Positions 27,569 to 37,199 of a stretch of 64,000 bases of DNA are shown here, piece after piece. The position numbers and the translations under genes are program-made. Where the stretch lies: positions 2,876,001-2,940,000 of the forward strand of contig NZ_CP098323.1 of NCBI RefSeq assembly GCF_023657595.1, read 5' to 3'. This stretch comes from Cytobacillus firmus. GTDB taxonomy: Bacteria; Bacillota; Bacilli; Bacillales; Cytobacillaceae. The notes below the pieces were generated by a model that worked only from the letters and a program-made list of their open reading frames with translations, did no database searches and was not told where the DNA came from. Every line of letters begins with the position of its first letter. Position 1 is the stretch's first letter.

Positions 27569-28621
27569 TCAGTTCACATACTCATTCGCAAAAGCATCAT
27601 CCACCCTGAAGAGAACGGTAAATGGATGGGTTCCATTATAATAATAAGCAGTCTCTCCCCTGTGTTCCGTTACATCAATCATCTCAGGCATATCCCGTAA
27701 TTTTGCCCTGAGTCTTTCTATGGATTTGGTGAAGGTGCTCTTTTTTACCTCTCCATCACGCCCCGTTCTTCCGAAGAAGTTCCGCATAGTAATTCTCGTA
27801 CTTGGATTTTCTTTGCTGGAGCACAGCATGAAATGTCTGACCATATTCGCATCGGTTGGAGTGATGATGGCATCCTGACCATTAAGTAATAGTATATTTT
27901 CACGGTCGTTAAAGTACAGGACCAGCTCACCTGCTTCATTGTTTTCAAAGAGGTGTTCACAAGCATCCTTTGAACAGGTTTCCGTTTTATTTTTGGTCAT
28001 TTTGTAGAAGGCGTGGTTATGCAGGTAGGTTTCATTGGCTGATATTGCTTCAAATAATGGGGACAGCTCTGCGTTCGGGAGCTGATCCAGATATGGGAGT
28101 TTTCCCACCGTTTCATAGGTCTCGCCCGCAACATGCAGCCCGCTGTTGGCCAAATACATATGGGCGTGGAGTTCCTGCTGCTGATTGAGGCTGTATCTTG
28201 GGTCACCTGAGAGCTGCTGACTTAGGGACTGCTGGAAATAGCGGACAGCTGAACCGTATTTGCCGTGTTTATAGGCGAGGCAGCCAAGACGGTAATACGC
28301 TATTGGAAGCTTTTGTTCCACTCTAATTGCCTTGAGGAGTGACTCTACAGCATCCCCGTCATCTCTGAAGTGATTCATTTTTAAGTAGGTTCCATATTTA
28401 ATTAGATGGGATATCAGCAGTTTTTTCGTTTGCTGAAGGGCGTTGTCATAATAGGGGCCATTATTTCTGGCGAGATTTGTAAGCTTTTTATACATCGTTT
28501 CATAGAGGATCACCAGCTGCATGTAATAGCCGTAATCGCTTTTTTCCCCATTTTCATGCAGATCGTGTTCCAGCTCTTCCAGAGCGTCGAGGGTTAAGTC
28601 TTTTATCTTTAAAGTTCTCAT
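27569..28621 (-). CDS. TPR-repeat protein with C-terminal DNA-binding-like domain
   Basis: A 350-residue protein. Residues about 95-200 contain TPR-like helical repeats (AYYRLGCLAYKHGKYGSAVRYFQQSL). The C-terminus (about 270-345: FGRTGRDGEVKKSTFTKSIERLRAKL) resembles a winged-helix unit of response-regulator type. The preferred ATG at 28621 has AGGGGTG upstream; a longer frame to 28825 lacks a ribosome binding site and would overlap the divergent DinB gene. Perhaps a regulator; function unproven. Confidence 0.65.
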   Translation of the reverse strand: MRTLKIKDLTLDALEELEHDLHENGEKSDYGYYMQLVILYETMYKKLTNLARNNGPYYDNALQQTKKLLISHLIKYGTYLKMNHFRDDGDAVESLLKAIRVEQKLPIAYYRLGCLAYKHGKYGSAVRYFQQSLSQQLSGDPRYSLNQQQELHAHMYLANSGLHVAGETYETVGKLPYLDQLPNAELSPLFEAISANETYLHNHAFYKMTKNKTETCSKDACEHLFENNEAGELVLYFNDRENILLLNGQDAIITPTDANMVRHFMLCSSKENPSTRITMRNFFGRTGRDGEVKKSTFTKSIERLRAKLRDMPEMIDVTEHRGETAYYYNGTHPFTVLFRVDDAFANEYVN

Positions 28622-28808
28622 CTTTACACCCCTATCTTTTAAAACCTGACACTTTTCACTATATAGAAATAAGCGGCCCGTTTCGCGCGAAGATTGTCGA
28701 ATGAATTGTGAAAATTTTGTATCAATTATAAGCCTATTAAGAAGATGAACATCTTGAAAAATACGAACAAACGTTTTATAATTTATCCAATGAACGGAGG
28801 AATGCTTT

Positions 28809-29312
28809 ATGTACGTTACAGTCACAGATTTTATTAAAGAATGGAACAGAGAAGCAATGCTGACGCAAAAGGTACTGGACGGTTTAACAGATGACTCTTT
28901 AAAGCAGCAGGTCTATCCTGAAGGACGCACCTTAGGGCGTATTGCCTGGCATTTCACCACGAATATTCCTGATTATTTATCTCATTTCGGAGTAAAAATG
29001 CAGAGAGCTGAAAATGAAGAAAATGTCCCCTCTTCTGCCAAAGAAATTGCGGATACATTTAAAAAGCTGAGTGAGGAAGCGGAACTGGCGATCGAACAGC
29101 AATGGACAGATGACTCATTGAGCCAGACACAGAAGGCATTTGGAAGAGAGGAAACCAATGCTCAAATTTTGATGGGCTTAATTAAACACATTGTGCATCA
29201 TCGCGGCCAATTGACCATTCTCATCCGCCAGGCAGGGTTAAAGCCTTTTGGGGTTTATGGTCCGTCAAAAGAGAATTGGGTTAATTTAGGCGTTGCAAAT
29301 CCGCCGCAATAA
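28809..29312 (+). CDS. DinB family protein
   Basis: A 167-residue four-helix-bundle protein of the DinB/YfiT-like superfamily. The three metal-binding histidines are visible: one in AWHFTT (about residue 48) and two of KHIVHHRGQ (about 132-137). Members are thiol- or metal-dependent enzymes or stress proteins of mostly unknown substrate. A GGAGG ribosome binding site precedes the ATG and a terminator follows directly. Confidence 0.88.
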   Translation: MYVTVTDFIKEWNREAMLTQKVLDGLTDDSLKQQVYPEGRTLGRIAWHFTTNIPDYLSHFGVKMQRAENEENVPSSAKEIADTFKKLSEEAELAIEQQWTDDSLSQTQKAFGREETNAQILMGLIKHIVHHRGQLTILIRQAGLKPFGVYGPSKENWVNLGVANPPQ

Positions 29313-29313
29313 T

Positions 29314-29340
29314 ACGCTCGAGATTGCCGAGCGTTTTTCT
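29314..29340 (+). terminator. Terminator of dinB-family gene
   Basis: ACGCTCG and CGAGCGT arms, 7-base loop, followed by TTTTTCT. The remaining 240 bases up to the next gene show no ORF; a TACTATAG -10-like box near 29525-29535 may drive the next gene. Confidence 0.75.
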
Positions 29341-29583
29341 TGGTTTCTGGATAAATGGCTATCTAAGCAGCGCTCTCTACTTCCCTTTTTTCAAAGTGAG
29401 ATCTTAGGGATCATCCAGAGTTTTCAAGCCCTCCGAACATCTACTTAAGAGGGCATCCACTGCGGTTTCAATTGAGAAATCAATATGCATTTCATATTTC
29501 GATGATATTGAATTATTTAGCCTTTACTATAGAAAATGAAGCAATAAATTCTTTAACCAAAACAGGAAAAGGAGCTTAATTCT

Positions 29584-30423
29584 ATGAGTAGCAAAGAACA
29601 ATCATTAAAGGCAAATACCTTTCACCGCTTACATCAGCAATCATCCACCTTTGTTTTGCCAAACGCATGGGATGTAATCAGTGCAAAGATGTTTGAAGAA
29701 TGCGGCTTTAAAGCGATTGGAACAACAAGTGCTGGTATTGCTGCTTCTTTGGGGTACTTGGATGGGCAAAGTATACCTCTTAACAAAATGGTTGAAACGA
29801 TTGAAAATATCGCTAAATCAGTAAATGTTCCTGTGAGCGCAGACATTGAGGCAGGTTATGGAGTGACTGTTGAAGAAGTATTGGAGACGGTAAAAGCAGT
29901 CGCTGCTGCTGGAGCTATCGGGATAAATCTGGAGGACGGTACAGGTGATCCTGACAGTCCAATATTTGATATTTCATCTCAAGAGGAAAAAATAACAGCT
30001 ATCAAAGAACTTTCAGAATCCAGCAATATGCGGTTATTTATTAATGCACGAACAGATCTATATTGGTTAAATGCAGGGGATTCTTCAACGCGTTTACGAG
30101 AAGCTGTAAAACGGGCAAAAGCCTATCAGGATGCAGGGGCTGATTGCATTTTCATTCCTGGCTTAACTGATAGGAAGAGTATTAAAAAAATTAGAGAGGA
30201 AGTTTCTTGTCCTATCAACTTATTGGTTGACCCAGAGATGCCTACTATATCAGAGCTATCTGAAATCGGAATCGAAAGGCTTAGCTGTGGATCCGGCCCA
30301 TTTAGAGCGACCTTAACCTATTTACGGTCTATCGGTGAAGAGATTGTAAACAACCAGACCTTTCATCAAATGACAAATGGCGATGTTCTTTCTTATAGGA
30401 GGTTAACTGAATTCATTCAATAA
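29584..30423 (+). CDS. Isocitrate lyase/PEP mutase family protein
   Basis: A 279-residue TIM-barrel enzyme of the PEP mutase/isocitrate lyase superfamily. Visible family motifs: LPNAWDVISAKMFEECGFKA, PVSADIEAGYG (metal-binding Asp/Glu), INLEDGTGD, and LFINARTDLY. Members cleave or form C-C or P-C bonds next to a carboxylate (e.g. 2-methylisocitrate, oxaloacetate, carboxyphosphonoenolpyruvate); the substrate here cannot be told. AAAAGGAGC precedes the ATG. Single-gene unit. Confidence 0.82.
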   Translation: MSSKEQSLKANTFHRLHQQSSTFVLPNAWDVISAKMFEECGFKAIGTTSAGIAASLGYLDGQSIPLNKMVETIENIAKSVNVPVSADIEAGYGVTVEEVLETVKAVAAAGAIGINLEDGTGDPDSPIFDISSQEEKITAIKELSESSNMRLFINARTDLYWLNAGDSSTRLREAVKRAKAYQDAGADCIFIPGLTDRKSIKKIREEVSCPINLLVDPEMPTISELSEIGIERLSCGSGPFRATLTYLRSIGEEIVNNQTFHQMTNGDVLSYRRLTEFIQ

Positions 30424-30462
30424 GAACTTGTAATACCCAACAACAAAATGATGAATGTTAAG

Positions 30463-30500
30463 AAGCCGATTTTCCTATTATCATGAAATCGGCTTTTTGT
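30463..30500 (+). terminator. Terminator of PEP mutase-family gene
   Basis: AAGCCGATTT and AAATCGGCTT arms with a 13-base loop followed by TTTTG. Confidence 0.75.
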
Positions 30501-30549
30501 TCACTCTCATAACTTTTCGGGGATGTTTTAGGCTGTTTGACTCAAATTA

Positions 30550-31239
30550 TTAACTATCAATTGACCTATTGGCTACAGGCGGCTCATTAAGCCAGTCTTT
30601 CCGCACCAATAACTTAAACCCTTGCGCTGAATAGCTTTCCACCTGGTCAATTAATTCCTTTAGTCTTTTCACGTGACTTTTTTTATAACTTGAAACCACA
30701 GCAGTTTGCAGATTGCCTATTCCGATGGGGTTCAAGAACATGATTAAGTTAGCCATTAGTTTATCTGAAAATGGGGATTTATTCACCTTATAAACGTGAG
30801 CCTCCAGTCCAGTGGTTGTCGGCACTCCGTTTTCTCTGTATATTTCTGATAAAACATCAACTTGATGGTATGACAATTTGGTTCCATCCTCTAAAAAACT
30901 CTTTGTATCTTCATCCTTTGCGACATCCGAAAAAGCAGTACATAAAGCTAAACCAACATTATTACATTGAAAGGAACCAAACATACTTGCTAATTCAACA
31001 GCATTAAGCGGCCTCTGCTGGGTTGATGCCACTTTGAATAGCTTGCTCTCTCTGTCTTCAGCATTTTTGTATGAAAAAGGCCTGTTTTGGAGTAAACCCT
31101 TTTGCTCCAGCAAATTTAAAATAGAAATATCCATTTGCATTAACTTATTGAGAATTTCTTTAAAGAAATTCTTAACCTTTGGGACGGTTAAGTCTGTATA
31201 TTGAAAATTATTTTCTTTTCTTAGTTTGTAAATGAACAT
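30550..31239 (-). pseudogene. DUF3231 protein, N-terminal domain lost
   Basis: A 229-residue ORF. From about residue 75 (RPLNAVELASMFG ... PPFSDKLM-like SPFSDKLMANLIMF ... GFKLLVRKDWLNEPP) it matches the second half of DUF3231 proteins, a spore-forming-Bacillus family with two ferritin-like helical domains and about 330 residues. Only the last helix of the first domain remains. The ATG at 31239 has no ribosome binding site. It is probably a 5'-truncated copy, although a shortened functional form cannot be excluded. Confidence 0.65.
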
Positions 31240-31308
31240 GGTAATTATTCATTATACAGTGACTAAACAGCTTACTTAAAGTGCTTAACAATAAGATGGC
31301 TGCCCTGG

Positions 31309-31773
31309 TTAAAATGGTTCGAAGTGTTTTTTTCTTATTATCTTCATTAAAATAACGCCCACACTGACACCTGGTATAACGCACAATATCGGAAGCCAAA
31401 TAGGTCCTAATAGTACTCCAAAAAGCTTAAAGGTAGAGGAATACATACACCCCACTGTAACAAAGTAAGCTGAAGACACAAACGGAAGAAAAGAATAACT
31501 ATTTTTTCCTCCTCCCGCATCTTTAAAGGAATCCCACATAGCAAAAAAATACAAACAAGGGTAAAACATCAGCCACAAATAATCGGTTTCTGCAATTGCC
31601 TTTTCAATATCTCCATGAAAACTTGAAATAATGACCCCATTGAAATTCGCTTGTACATTTATAAGGAACTCTAAAAATACAATAACCATTCCCTTTATCA
31701 ATTTTCCATTTAAAAATTGCCCAAAACCAGGAAGTGCAATACTCCATAATAGCCTTTCTATAGATGTCTCCAT
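31309..31773 (-). CDS. Multispan membrane protein of unknown function
   Basis: A 154-residue protein with about four membrane segments. The N-terminal ALPGFGQFLNGKLIKGM motif is typical of small TM2/DUF5683-like Bacillus membrane proteins. The ATG at 31773 has AAGGAG about 10 bases upstream; an in-frame start at 31827 adds 18 residues and is less well supported. Function unknown. Confidence 0.6.
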   Translation of the reverse strand: METSIERLLWSIALPGFGQFLNGKLIKGMVIVFLEFLINVQANFNGVIISSFHGDIEKAIAETDYLWLMFYPCLYFFAMWDSFKDAGGGKNSYSFLPFVSSAYFVTVGCMYSSTFKLFGVLLGPIWLPILCVIPGVSVGVILMKIIRKKHFEPF

Positions 31774-31880
31774 TCTATTCAAGCTCCTTGCCATGTCTCT
31801 TATATGTGTCCTTTTAAGAGCATACATCTATTAATTGACTGAAGTTAACATTCACTATAACTCAGTACCACACTTATTAG

Positions 31881-32270
31881 TATGTAAGCACACTTCTCAA
31901 ACTAAAGATATTCAGTAAATTATCTAAGAACGAAATTGTTAGTTCAGTCCCTGGAGTTAAGGGTGGTTATAAACTCGCTAAATCTCCAGAAGAAATATCT
32001 TTTTGGGATGTAATTGAAGCAGTTGAAGGTCCCAAGCCAATTTTTCAATGTAAAAACATTAAAGATAATGGTTATTTGTATAGAGAAAATATCTGCTCTT
32101 CAGGTACCTCCACTTGTACCATCAATTTAGTTATGCTCTCAGCCGAAGAAAAAATGCGTGATTTCCTGCGCAGTAAATCACTTTCATGGTTAAATGAAGA
32201 GCTGGATCGTGTCTTGCCAAATCAAACACGTGAAGAAACCCGGAAATATTTTTCTAAGAGCAGCCTATAA
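31881..32270 (+). pseudogene. Rrf2-family regulator, 5'-truncated
   Basis: The frame opens right after a stop codon at 31878 without any start codon and reads KLSKNEIVSSVPGVKGGYKL, which is the recognition-wing region of Rrf2 regulators. It continues through the three-cysteine iron-sulfur region (FQCKNI ... ENICSS ... STCTI) to the natural stop. The first about 60 residues with the helix-turn-helix are missing, so it cannot work as a repressor. Confidence 0.75.
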
Positions 32271-32277
32271 TACCAGC

Positions 32278-32318
32278 CTCTCCTGAAATCCCTTGATTTT
32301 GATGGAGAGGTTTATTCT
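32278..32318 (+). terminator. Terminator-like hairpin after rrf2 remnant
   Basis: CCTCTCC and GGAGAGG arms with a 20-base loop followed by TTTATTCTTTTT, just past the stop of the remnant. Confidence 0.55.
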
Positions 32319-32487
32319 TTTTCTATGTTCTGATGATAACAATGACCGCTTCAATAGCCTGATCCGCATTGGGCTTATTAGCTCTCATCAGCTTAAGAAC
32401 GTTTTTTCACAACATTAAAGATAATAGTTTTGATATTAACCCCACTTTCAATATCCCGAAAAAATAAGTGTTTTTGCAATTAATAAA

Positions 32488-32513
32488 AAACCTTACCCAT
32501 GATGGCAAGGTTT
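32488..32513 (-). terminator. Terminator of the liv operon
   Basis: AAACCTT and AAGGTTT arms; on the minus strand the stem continues into TTTTATTAATT, about 20 bases past the livM stop. Confidence 0.7.
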
Positions 32514-32534
32514 CCAGAATCATCTTATCCCACA

Positions 32535-33533
32535 CTATGCAGCCCTCTCCATATTCCTTTTCTTCTTCTCCCTCCTCCCCTTTTTCAAGGTGAACTTTTT
32601 AATAACTCCTGCCAAACCGGAAGGGAACCCAAGGAGCACCACTATATATAAGAATCCGAGGATAATCGTCCATCGTTCAAAGATGGGGAAAGTCATCGCA
32701 AGCTCAGAAAGATAATGTCTTAAAAATTCGATGATCCCCGCTCCTGCTACGGCACCAGCCAGGGTTCCCATTCCCCCGATCATCGTCATTAAGAGAGCAT
32801 CAAGGGTAACTTCAATTGAAAAGACATTGGTATTAATGAACCGTAGTGACACTGCATAAAGTGCGCCGCTTAAGGAAGCTGCCACTCCAGCCGTCACGCT
32901 GGCAATCAGTTTATAATGAAGTGTTTGATACCCCAGTGCTTCTGCACGATATTCATTCTGGGAAATGGCTTTTAGCACCTTTCCAGTGGACGATTCTGTA
33001 AAAAGCTTCAGCAGGATGAAAACAACGGCTACACTAATGAGTGTAATGTAATAGAAAGAAGTACGGTCTTTGAATACGTCAGGCACACTGAAGGTAAAAC
33101 CGTCTCCGCCATGCGTCAGTCCCCTCCATTTCTCTGCCAGTACAAGAAAGAGCTGTGATACTGCCAGTGTCAGCATCGCATAAAAGTGGCTTTTGAGCCT
33201 TAGTGATAATAAACCAATGATATAGCTAACCAGAGCGGATAGGATGATGCCTATAACCAATCCAATTAAAAAGTTTGGCAGAGTTGCATCCAGCTTATTA
33301 AAAATGAGAGCCGTGCTGTAAGCGCCGATTCCAAAGAACATGCAATGACCAAAGGAAACAATGCCGGTATACCCTAACAGAATATCAAAGCTCATCGCAA
33401 ATATGGCAAAAATGAAAATTTGAGTAAGTAAAATCAGTGTGCTTCGGGAGTCGTTAACAAAGGGAAACAGAAGCATGAAAAGCAGAATCGCAAGCCCCCA
33501 GTACAGCGGCACTTTATGAAATACACCTCTCAT
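32535..33533 (-). CDS. livM: Branched-chain amino acid-type ABC permease LivM
   Basis: A 332-residue inner-membrane permease of the LivM type with 8-10 helices. Signature: GYTGIVSFGHCMFFGIGAYSTAL near residue 54, and GGMGTLAGAVAGAG near residue 260. The ATG overlaps the livH stop (ATGA). Last gene of a nine-gene operon whose other members suggest a carboxylic acid substrate. The C-terminus is strongly basic (KKGRREKKKRN). Confidence 0.88.
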   Translation of the reverse strand: MRGVFHKVPLYWGLAILLFMLLFPFVNDSRSTLILLTQIFIFAIFAMSFDILLGYTGIVSFGHCMFFGIGAYSTALIFNKLDATLPNFLIGLVIGIILSALVSYIIGLLSLRLKSHFYAMLTLAVSQLFLVLAEKWRGLTHGGDGFTFSVPDVFKDRTSFYYITLISVAVVFILLKLFTESSTGKVLKAISQNEYRAEALGYQTLHYKLIASVTAGVAASLSGALYAVSLRFINTNVFSIEVTLDALLMTMIGGMGTLAGAVAGAGIIEFLRHYLSELAMTFPIFERWTIILGFLYIVVLLGFPSGLAGVIKKFTLKKGRREKKKRNMERAA

Positions 33534-34399
33534 ACAGCACTCCCCTTTTCTCCCAGCAGCCCTGTTGGTTTCACCAATAATACGATAGCCAATAGGAGCA
33601 TATTCAATGCTAGTGACAAATCAGGCATATAATAAGCCATAAACGCTCCCGCTACTCCTACGATCAGGGAAGCCAGTGCAGATCCCTGCAGGCTTCCCAT
33701 TCCGCCAATGATGACAACAATGAAAGCCAGGATGGCATACTGCATGCCCATTTCCGCAAAAACGACTCCAGAATACGGCGCTAATAGCGCTCCGCCTAAA
33801 GCAGCCAATCCGGCACCGAGCAGAAATACGAATGTAAAAAGTCCTTTTACATTGATTCCGAGCGCCTGAACCATTTCCTTATCCAGCACTCCAGCCCTGA
33901 TCATAAGTCCAATCTGCGTACGGCTGAGCAAAAGCCATAATGCCAGATACAGCAGCAGTCCAACCACAATCACAAACACACGGTATTTTATGATGATGAT
34001 TCCATCAAACTGATAACTCCCTTCAAGCCACGCTGGCAGGTTTACCCTTATCGGGTTTGGCCCCCAGAAGATTTTGATGCTTTCCGATAATACCAGCATC
34101 CCGCCTAATGTAATCAGCAGCTGTCTCACATGATTACCATAGACAGGACGGATCAGGAATCTCTCCAATACCCAGCCCAAGACCATTCCGACAGCAACTG
34201 CACCCGCTATCGCTAATAGAAAACTGTTTGTTTCTTTAAAAAACCATGCTCCTGAGAAAGCGCCCCAGACGAATAATCCGCCATGGGCGAAGTTCAATAC
34301 ACTCATCAGTCCAAAGATTAAGGTAAGTCCAGCAGCCAGAAGGAATATCAAAAGCCCAGTTGAAACCCCATTGACCAATAAATTAATAAAGACTTCCAT
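33530..34399 (-). CDS. livH: Branched-chain amino acid-type ABC permease LivH
   Basis: A 289-residue permease partner of LivM. Motifs: GLTLIFGLMSVLNFAHGGLFVWGAF near the N-terminus and IIGGMGSLQGSALASLIVG near residue 231, both classic for LivH. It lies 20 bases after livF, has GGGGGCTGG before its ATG, and is coupled to livM by a 4-base overlap. Confidence 0.9.
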   Translation of the reverse strand: MEVFINLLVNGVSTGLLIFLLAAGLTLIFGLMSVLNFAHGGLFVWGAFSGAWFFKETNSFLLAIAGAVAVGMVLGWVLERFLIRPVYGNHVRQLLITLGGMLVLSESIKIFWGPNPIRVNLPAWLEGSYQFDGIIIIKYRVFVIVVGLLLYLALWLLLSRTQIGLMIRAGVLDKEMVQALGINVKGLFTFVFLLGAGLAALGGALLAPYSGVVFAEMGMQYAILAFIVVIIGGMGSLQGSALASLIVGVAGAFMAYYMPDLSLALNMLLLAIVLLVKPTGLLGEKGSAV

Positions 34400-34419
34400 T
34401 TCCAGCCCCCCTTCACTGC

Positions 34420-35124
34420 TTACGCGATGCCCAAGTATTTCTGACAGGTTTCCTTGTCCTCCTTAAGATCCTGCATCAAGCCATCATGGACTATTTTTCC
34501 GTCGTCCATAATGTAAAAGTAATCGCCGATTTCACTCGCCATCAGGAAATTCTGCTCCACAAGCAGAATCGTGGTTTTTTCCTTCATTTTCAGAATCGAT
34601 TCCATCAGCTTTTCAACCATGATCGGCGATAATCCTTTGCTTGGCTCATCAATCAGAAGCAGTCCATCTCCATTGATATACGCCCTGGCAATCGCCAGCA
34701 TCTGTTTTTGACCGCCGGAAAGCAAACCGCTTTTTTTGCTCCAGAACTTCTTCAAATCCGGGAAGAGCTCCAGCATCCACTCCATTTTTTCCTCTGTCTC
34801 ACCTGTGCTCTTTGCCTTGGCCAGATTCAGGGTTTCTTCTACTGTCAGCGCACTGAACATTCCCTGATTTTCCGGCACATAGCCGATTCCTTTTCTGGAG
34901 ATCAGGTGGGTAGGGATTCCGCTGATCTTCTGATCGTGATAATGCACGGAACCCGTGGTGGATGGGTTAAAGCCCATGATGGTGCGCAGTGTTGTCGTTT
35001 TGCCTGCGCCATTTCTCCCGAAGAGAACGGTGATGCTTCCCTCTTCCACAGACATGGACACACCCTGAAGAATGTGATATTGACCCAAATAGGTCTCCAG
35101 ATTATCCAGTTTTAATAGACTCAC
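34420..35124 (-). CDS. livF: ABC transporter ATPase LivF
   Basis: A 234-residue ATPase with Walker A GRNGAGKTT, signature LLSGGQKQMLAIARA and Walker B LLLIDEPSKGLSP; the last is diagnostic of LivF. The start is GTG behind AGGAGG and lies inside the 3' end of livG (23-base overlap), showing tight coupling of the two ATPases. Confidence 0.92.
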   Translation of the reverse strand: MSLLKLDNLETYLGQYHILQGVSMSVEEGSITVLFGRNGAGKTTTLRTIMGFNPSTTGSVHYHDQKISGIPTHLISRKGIGYVPENQGMFSALTVEETLNLAKAKSTGETEEKMEWMLELFPDLKKFWSKKSGLLSGGQKQMLAIARAYINGDGLLLIDEPSKGLSPIMVEKLMESILKMKEKTTILLVEQNFLMASEIGDYFYIMDDGKIVHDGLMQDLKEDKETCQKYLGIA

Positions 35125-35875
35125 GGTGGAAACCTCCTAAATATGCCGTCTGAACTCTTTGATCCTTAATAATTTCCTTCGGATTGCCGCTGGCCAGGAG
35201 CTCTCCATTGAATAGCACCACAAGAGTATCGGACAGGTGCATGACCATTTCCATTTTGTGTTCGATTAAGACAATCGTGTACAGGCCTTCCTTCTTAATT
35301 TTCTCAATCACTTCCAGAATGGCAGGGATCTCTTCAATCGATATGCCTGCTGTCGGTTCATCGAGAAGAAGCAGTTCTGTTTTTAGAGCCAGCAGCATGG
35401 CCAGCTCCAGTTTTCGTTTTTCCCCATGTGCCAGATCCTGTGCCAGCACATCTTCCTTCCCGCTTAACATGCACCTCTCCATGGCCGCTTTTGCTTCATC
35501 CTGCTGGCGGTTCATGTACGAAAGCCTTGGAAAGATTGAGTAGTAATCTTTACTTGATGATTGGATGGCCAGTCTGATATTTTCGAGCACCGTCAGTTCC
35601 GGAAAAATATTGGTGAGCTGGAAGGAACGTCCAATGCCTCTTCTCGCCCGTAAGGGTACAGAGAGCTTAGTTATATTGTCTTTCTTAAAATAAATCTCTC
35701 CCTTTGTTGGAGCAATCTGGCCGCTCAGCAGGTTAAAGAGAGTGGTCTTGCCGGCCCCATTTGGACCGATGATCGAAGTCAGCTTCCCTCGCTCTATTTC
35801 CATGTTCACATCTTTTATGACATCATGCTCGCCAAAGTAAACAGATAGGCTTTTGGTTTCCAGAATATTTTCCAA
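35102..35875 (-). CDS. livG: ABC transporter ATPase LivG
   Basis: A 257-residue ATPase with Walker A GPNGAGKTT, the LivG-type GIGRSFQLTNIFPELTVLEN block, a LAHGEKRKLELAM signature and Walker B LLLLDEPTAGIS. The start is TTG at 35875 with GGAGGGTG at normal spacing. It lies between the substrate-binding lipoprotein and livF in the operon. Confidence 0.92.
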   Translation of the reverse strand: MENILETKSLSVYFGEHDVIKDVNMEIERGKLTSIIGPNGAGKTTLFNLLSGQIAPTKGEIYFKKDNITKLSVPLRARRGIGRSFQLTNIFPELTVLENIRLAIQSSSKDYYSIFPRLSYMNRQQDEAKAAMERCMLSGKEDVLAQDLAHGEKRKLELAMLLALKTELLLLDEPTAGISIEEIPAILEVIEKIKKEGLYTIVLIEHKMEMVMHLSDTLVVLFNGELLASGNPKEIIKDQRVQTAYLGGFHRESIKTG

Positions 35876-35914
35876 CTTGACGCACCCTCCTGTATATCTA
35901 ACTATTCTGAATTT

Positions 35915-37129
35915 TTATTTGTCATTTCGGATTGGCGGCTCGGTTTCTTCCATATTCAATTCCCTGATCAGGACCGGCACCGGATGATCCACACCATCCT
36001 GTTCCTCCAGGGTTACAGCGTACAGGGACTGCAATGCCTGATGATCCTCAGCCCGGAACTTCATCGTTCCTTTCGGTGTCTCAAACTCCATGTTTTCCAT
36101 TGTGGTGATCAGGCCGTCCACATCTTTATCACCTTCTGTTTTCTTCAGGGCCTCCACAATGGAGATGGCAGCTGTCATTCCGCCGGCTGTAAACAGGTCA
36201 GGAATCTCACCGTCAAATTTTTTCTTATGCTCTTCCACCAACCAGTCGTTCACTTCATTATCCGGCAGGGTGTGATAGTAAATGGAAAAGCCTCTCATGC
36301 CAATTAGAGAATCCATCGTCTTTAAGGAAGCAATATCCTGCGCCGCAGTGGAAATTTTAATTCCCTGCTCTTCCAGCTGCATATCCTTTAACTGTTTCCA
36401 TGGGGCATTGGATCCTGCCCAGACGATATAAAGGTAATCAGGCTTTTCATTTATGATGCTTTGAATATTCGCTGTGAAATCAGTGGAATTCGGGTCTGCA
36501 AACTGTTCATTCACAATAGTGGCTCCAAGCTTCTCCGCTCCTTCTTTAAAAGCAGCGATTCCTTCCCGTCCATACGCATTATCCTGTGCGAAGGTCGCGA
36601 TTTTCACATCTTTTTCAGCGATTGCAGCTGCACCGGCAACGGCATCCTGAGATGAATTTCTTCCAGTCCTGAAGATATACTTGTTCCAGTTCTGACCGGT
36701 TATGCTATCAGCAACCGCAGGCTCCACCACCATGATCTTTTCGTATTCTTCAGCAAGCGGCAAAACGGCCAGTGTGTCGCCACTGCTTGATGAACCCACT
36801 AAGAAATCTACTTCATCCTCTTCCAGAAGCTTGGTTGCTTTTCTTACGGCGACATCAGGTTTTGTTTCCGTATCTTCCACAATGAACTCGACCTTTTTGC
36901 CCGCTACTTCCTTGGATCCCTCGGTTGCATAATCGAGCCCCAGTTCAAATCCGGCAACCGTCTGCTTTCCGTACGTCTCGAGTGGACCGGTTAAGGAAGC
37001 TAGAACACCAATTTTAACCGTTTCTACATCTGAACTTGCTGTGTCTCCGGAACATCCGGAAGTAATGATAAGAGTGAGTGCAATTCCAAGCATTAATAGT
37101 GATTTAAAGCCGTTTAACTTGAATTTCAT
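35915..37129 (-). CDS. Liv-type substrate-binding lipoprotein
   Basis: A 404-residue periplasmic-binding-fold type I lipoprotein of the ABC importer. The signal peptide ends in the lipobox LIITSGCSG, with the lipidated Cys near residue 26. The mature part starts VKIGVLASLTGPLETYGKQ, typical of LivJ/LivK and AmiC-like sensors. The start at 37129 is chosen because GGGGG lies 7 bases upstream; a frame open to 37249 would overlap the previous gene. The ligand is unknown; the acyl-CoA ligase upstream suggests an organic acid. Confidence 0.88.
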   Translation of the reverse strand: MKFKLNGFKSLLMLGIALTLIITSGCSGDTASSDVETVKIGVLASLTGPLETYGKQTVAGFELGLDYATEGSKEVAGKKVEFIVEDTETKPDVAVRKATKLLEEDEVDFLVGSSSSGDTLAVLPLAEEYEKIMVVEPAVADSITGQNWNKYIFRTGRNSSQDAVAGAAAIAEKDVKIATFAQDNAYGREGIAAFKEGAEKLGATIVNEQFADPNSTDFTANIQSIINEKPDYLYIVWAGSNAPWKQLKDMQLEEQGIKISTAAQDIASLKTMDSLIGMRGFSIYYHTLPDNEVNDWLVEEHKKKFDGEIPDLFTAGGMTAAISIVEALKKTEGDKDVDGLITTMENMEFETPKGTMKFRAEDHQALQSLYAVTLEEQDGVDHPVPVLIRELNMEETEPPIRNDK

Positions 37130-37199
37130 AGCCATTCCCCCTATTTTCATTTTCTTAGGCCATGTAAAATCTTGCTGCTTATCTATGAATCCTTCTAAT

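Noticed and set aside
32535..37129. Plain leucine/isoleucine/valine uptake system
   Set aside because: Transporter family fits, but co-transcription with TetR, acyl-CoA ligase, MaoC and FabH-like genes points to another carboxylic acid; not excluded.
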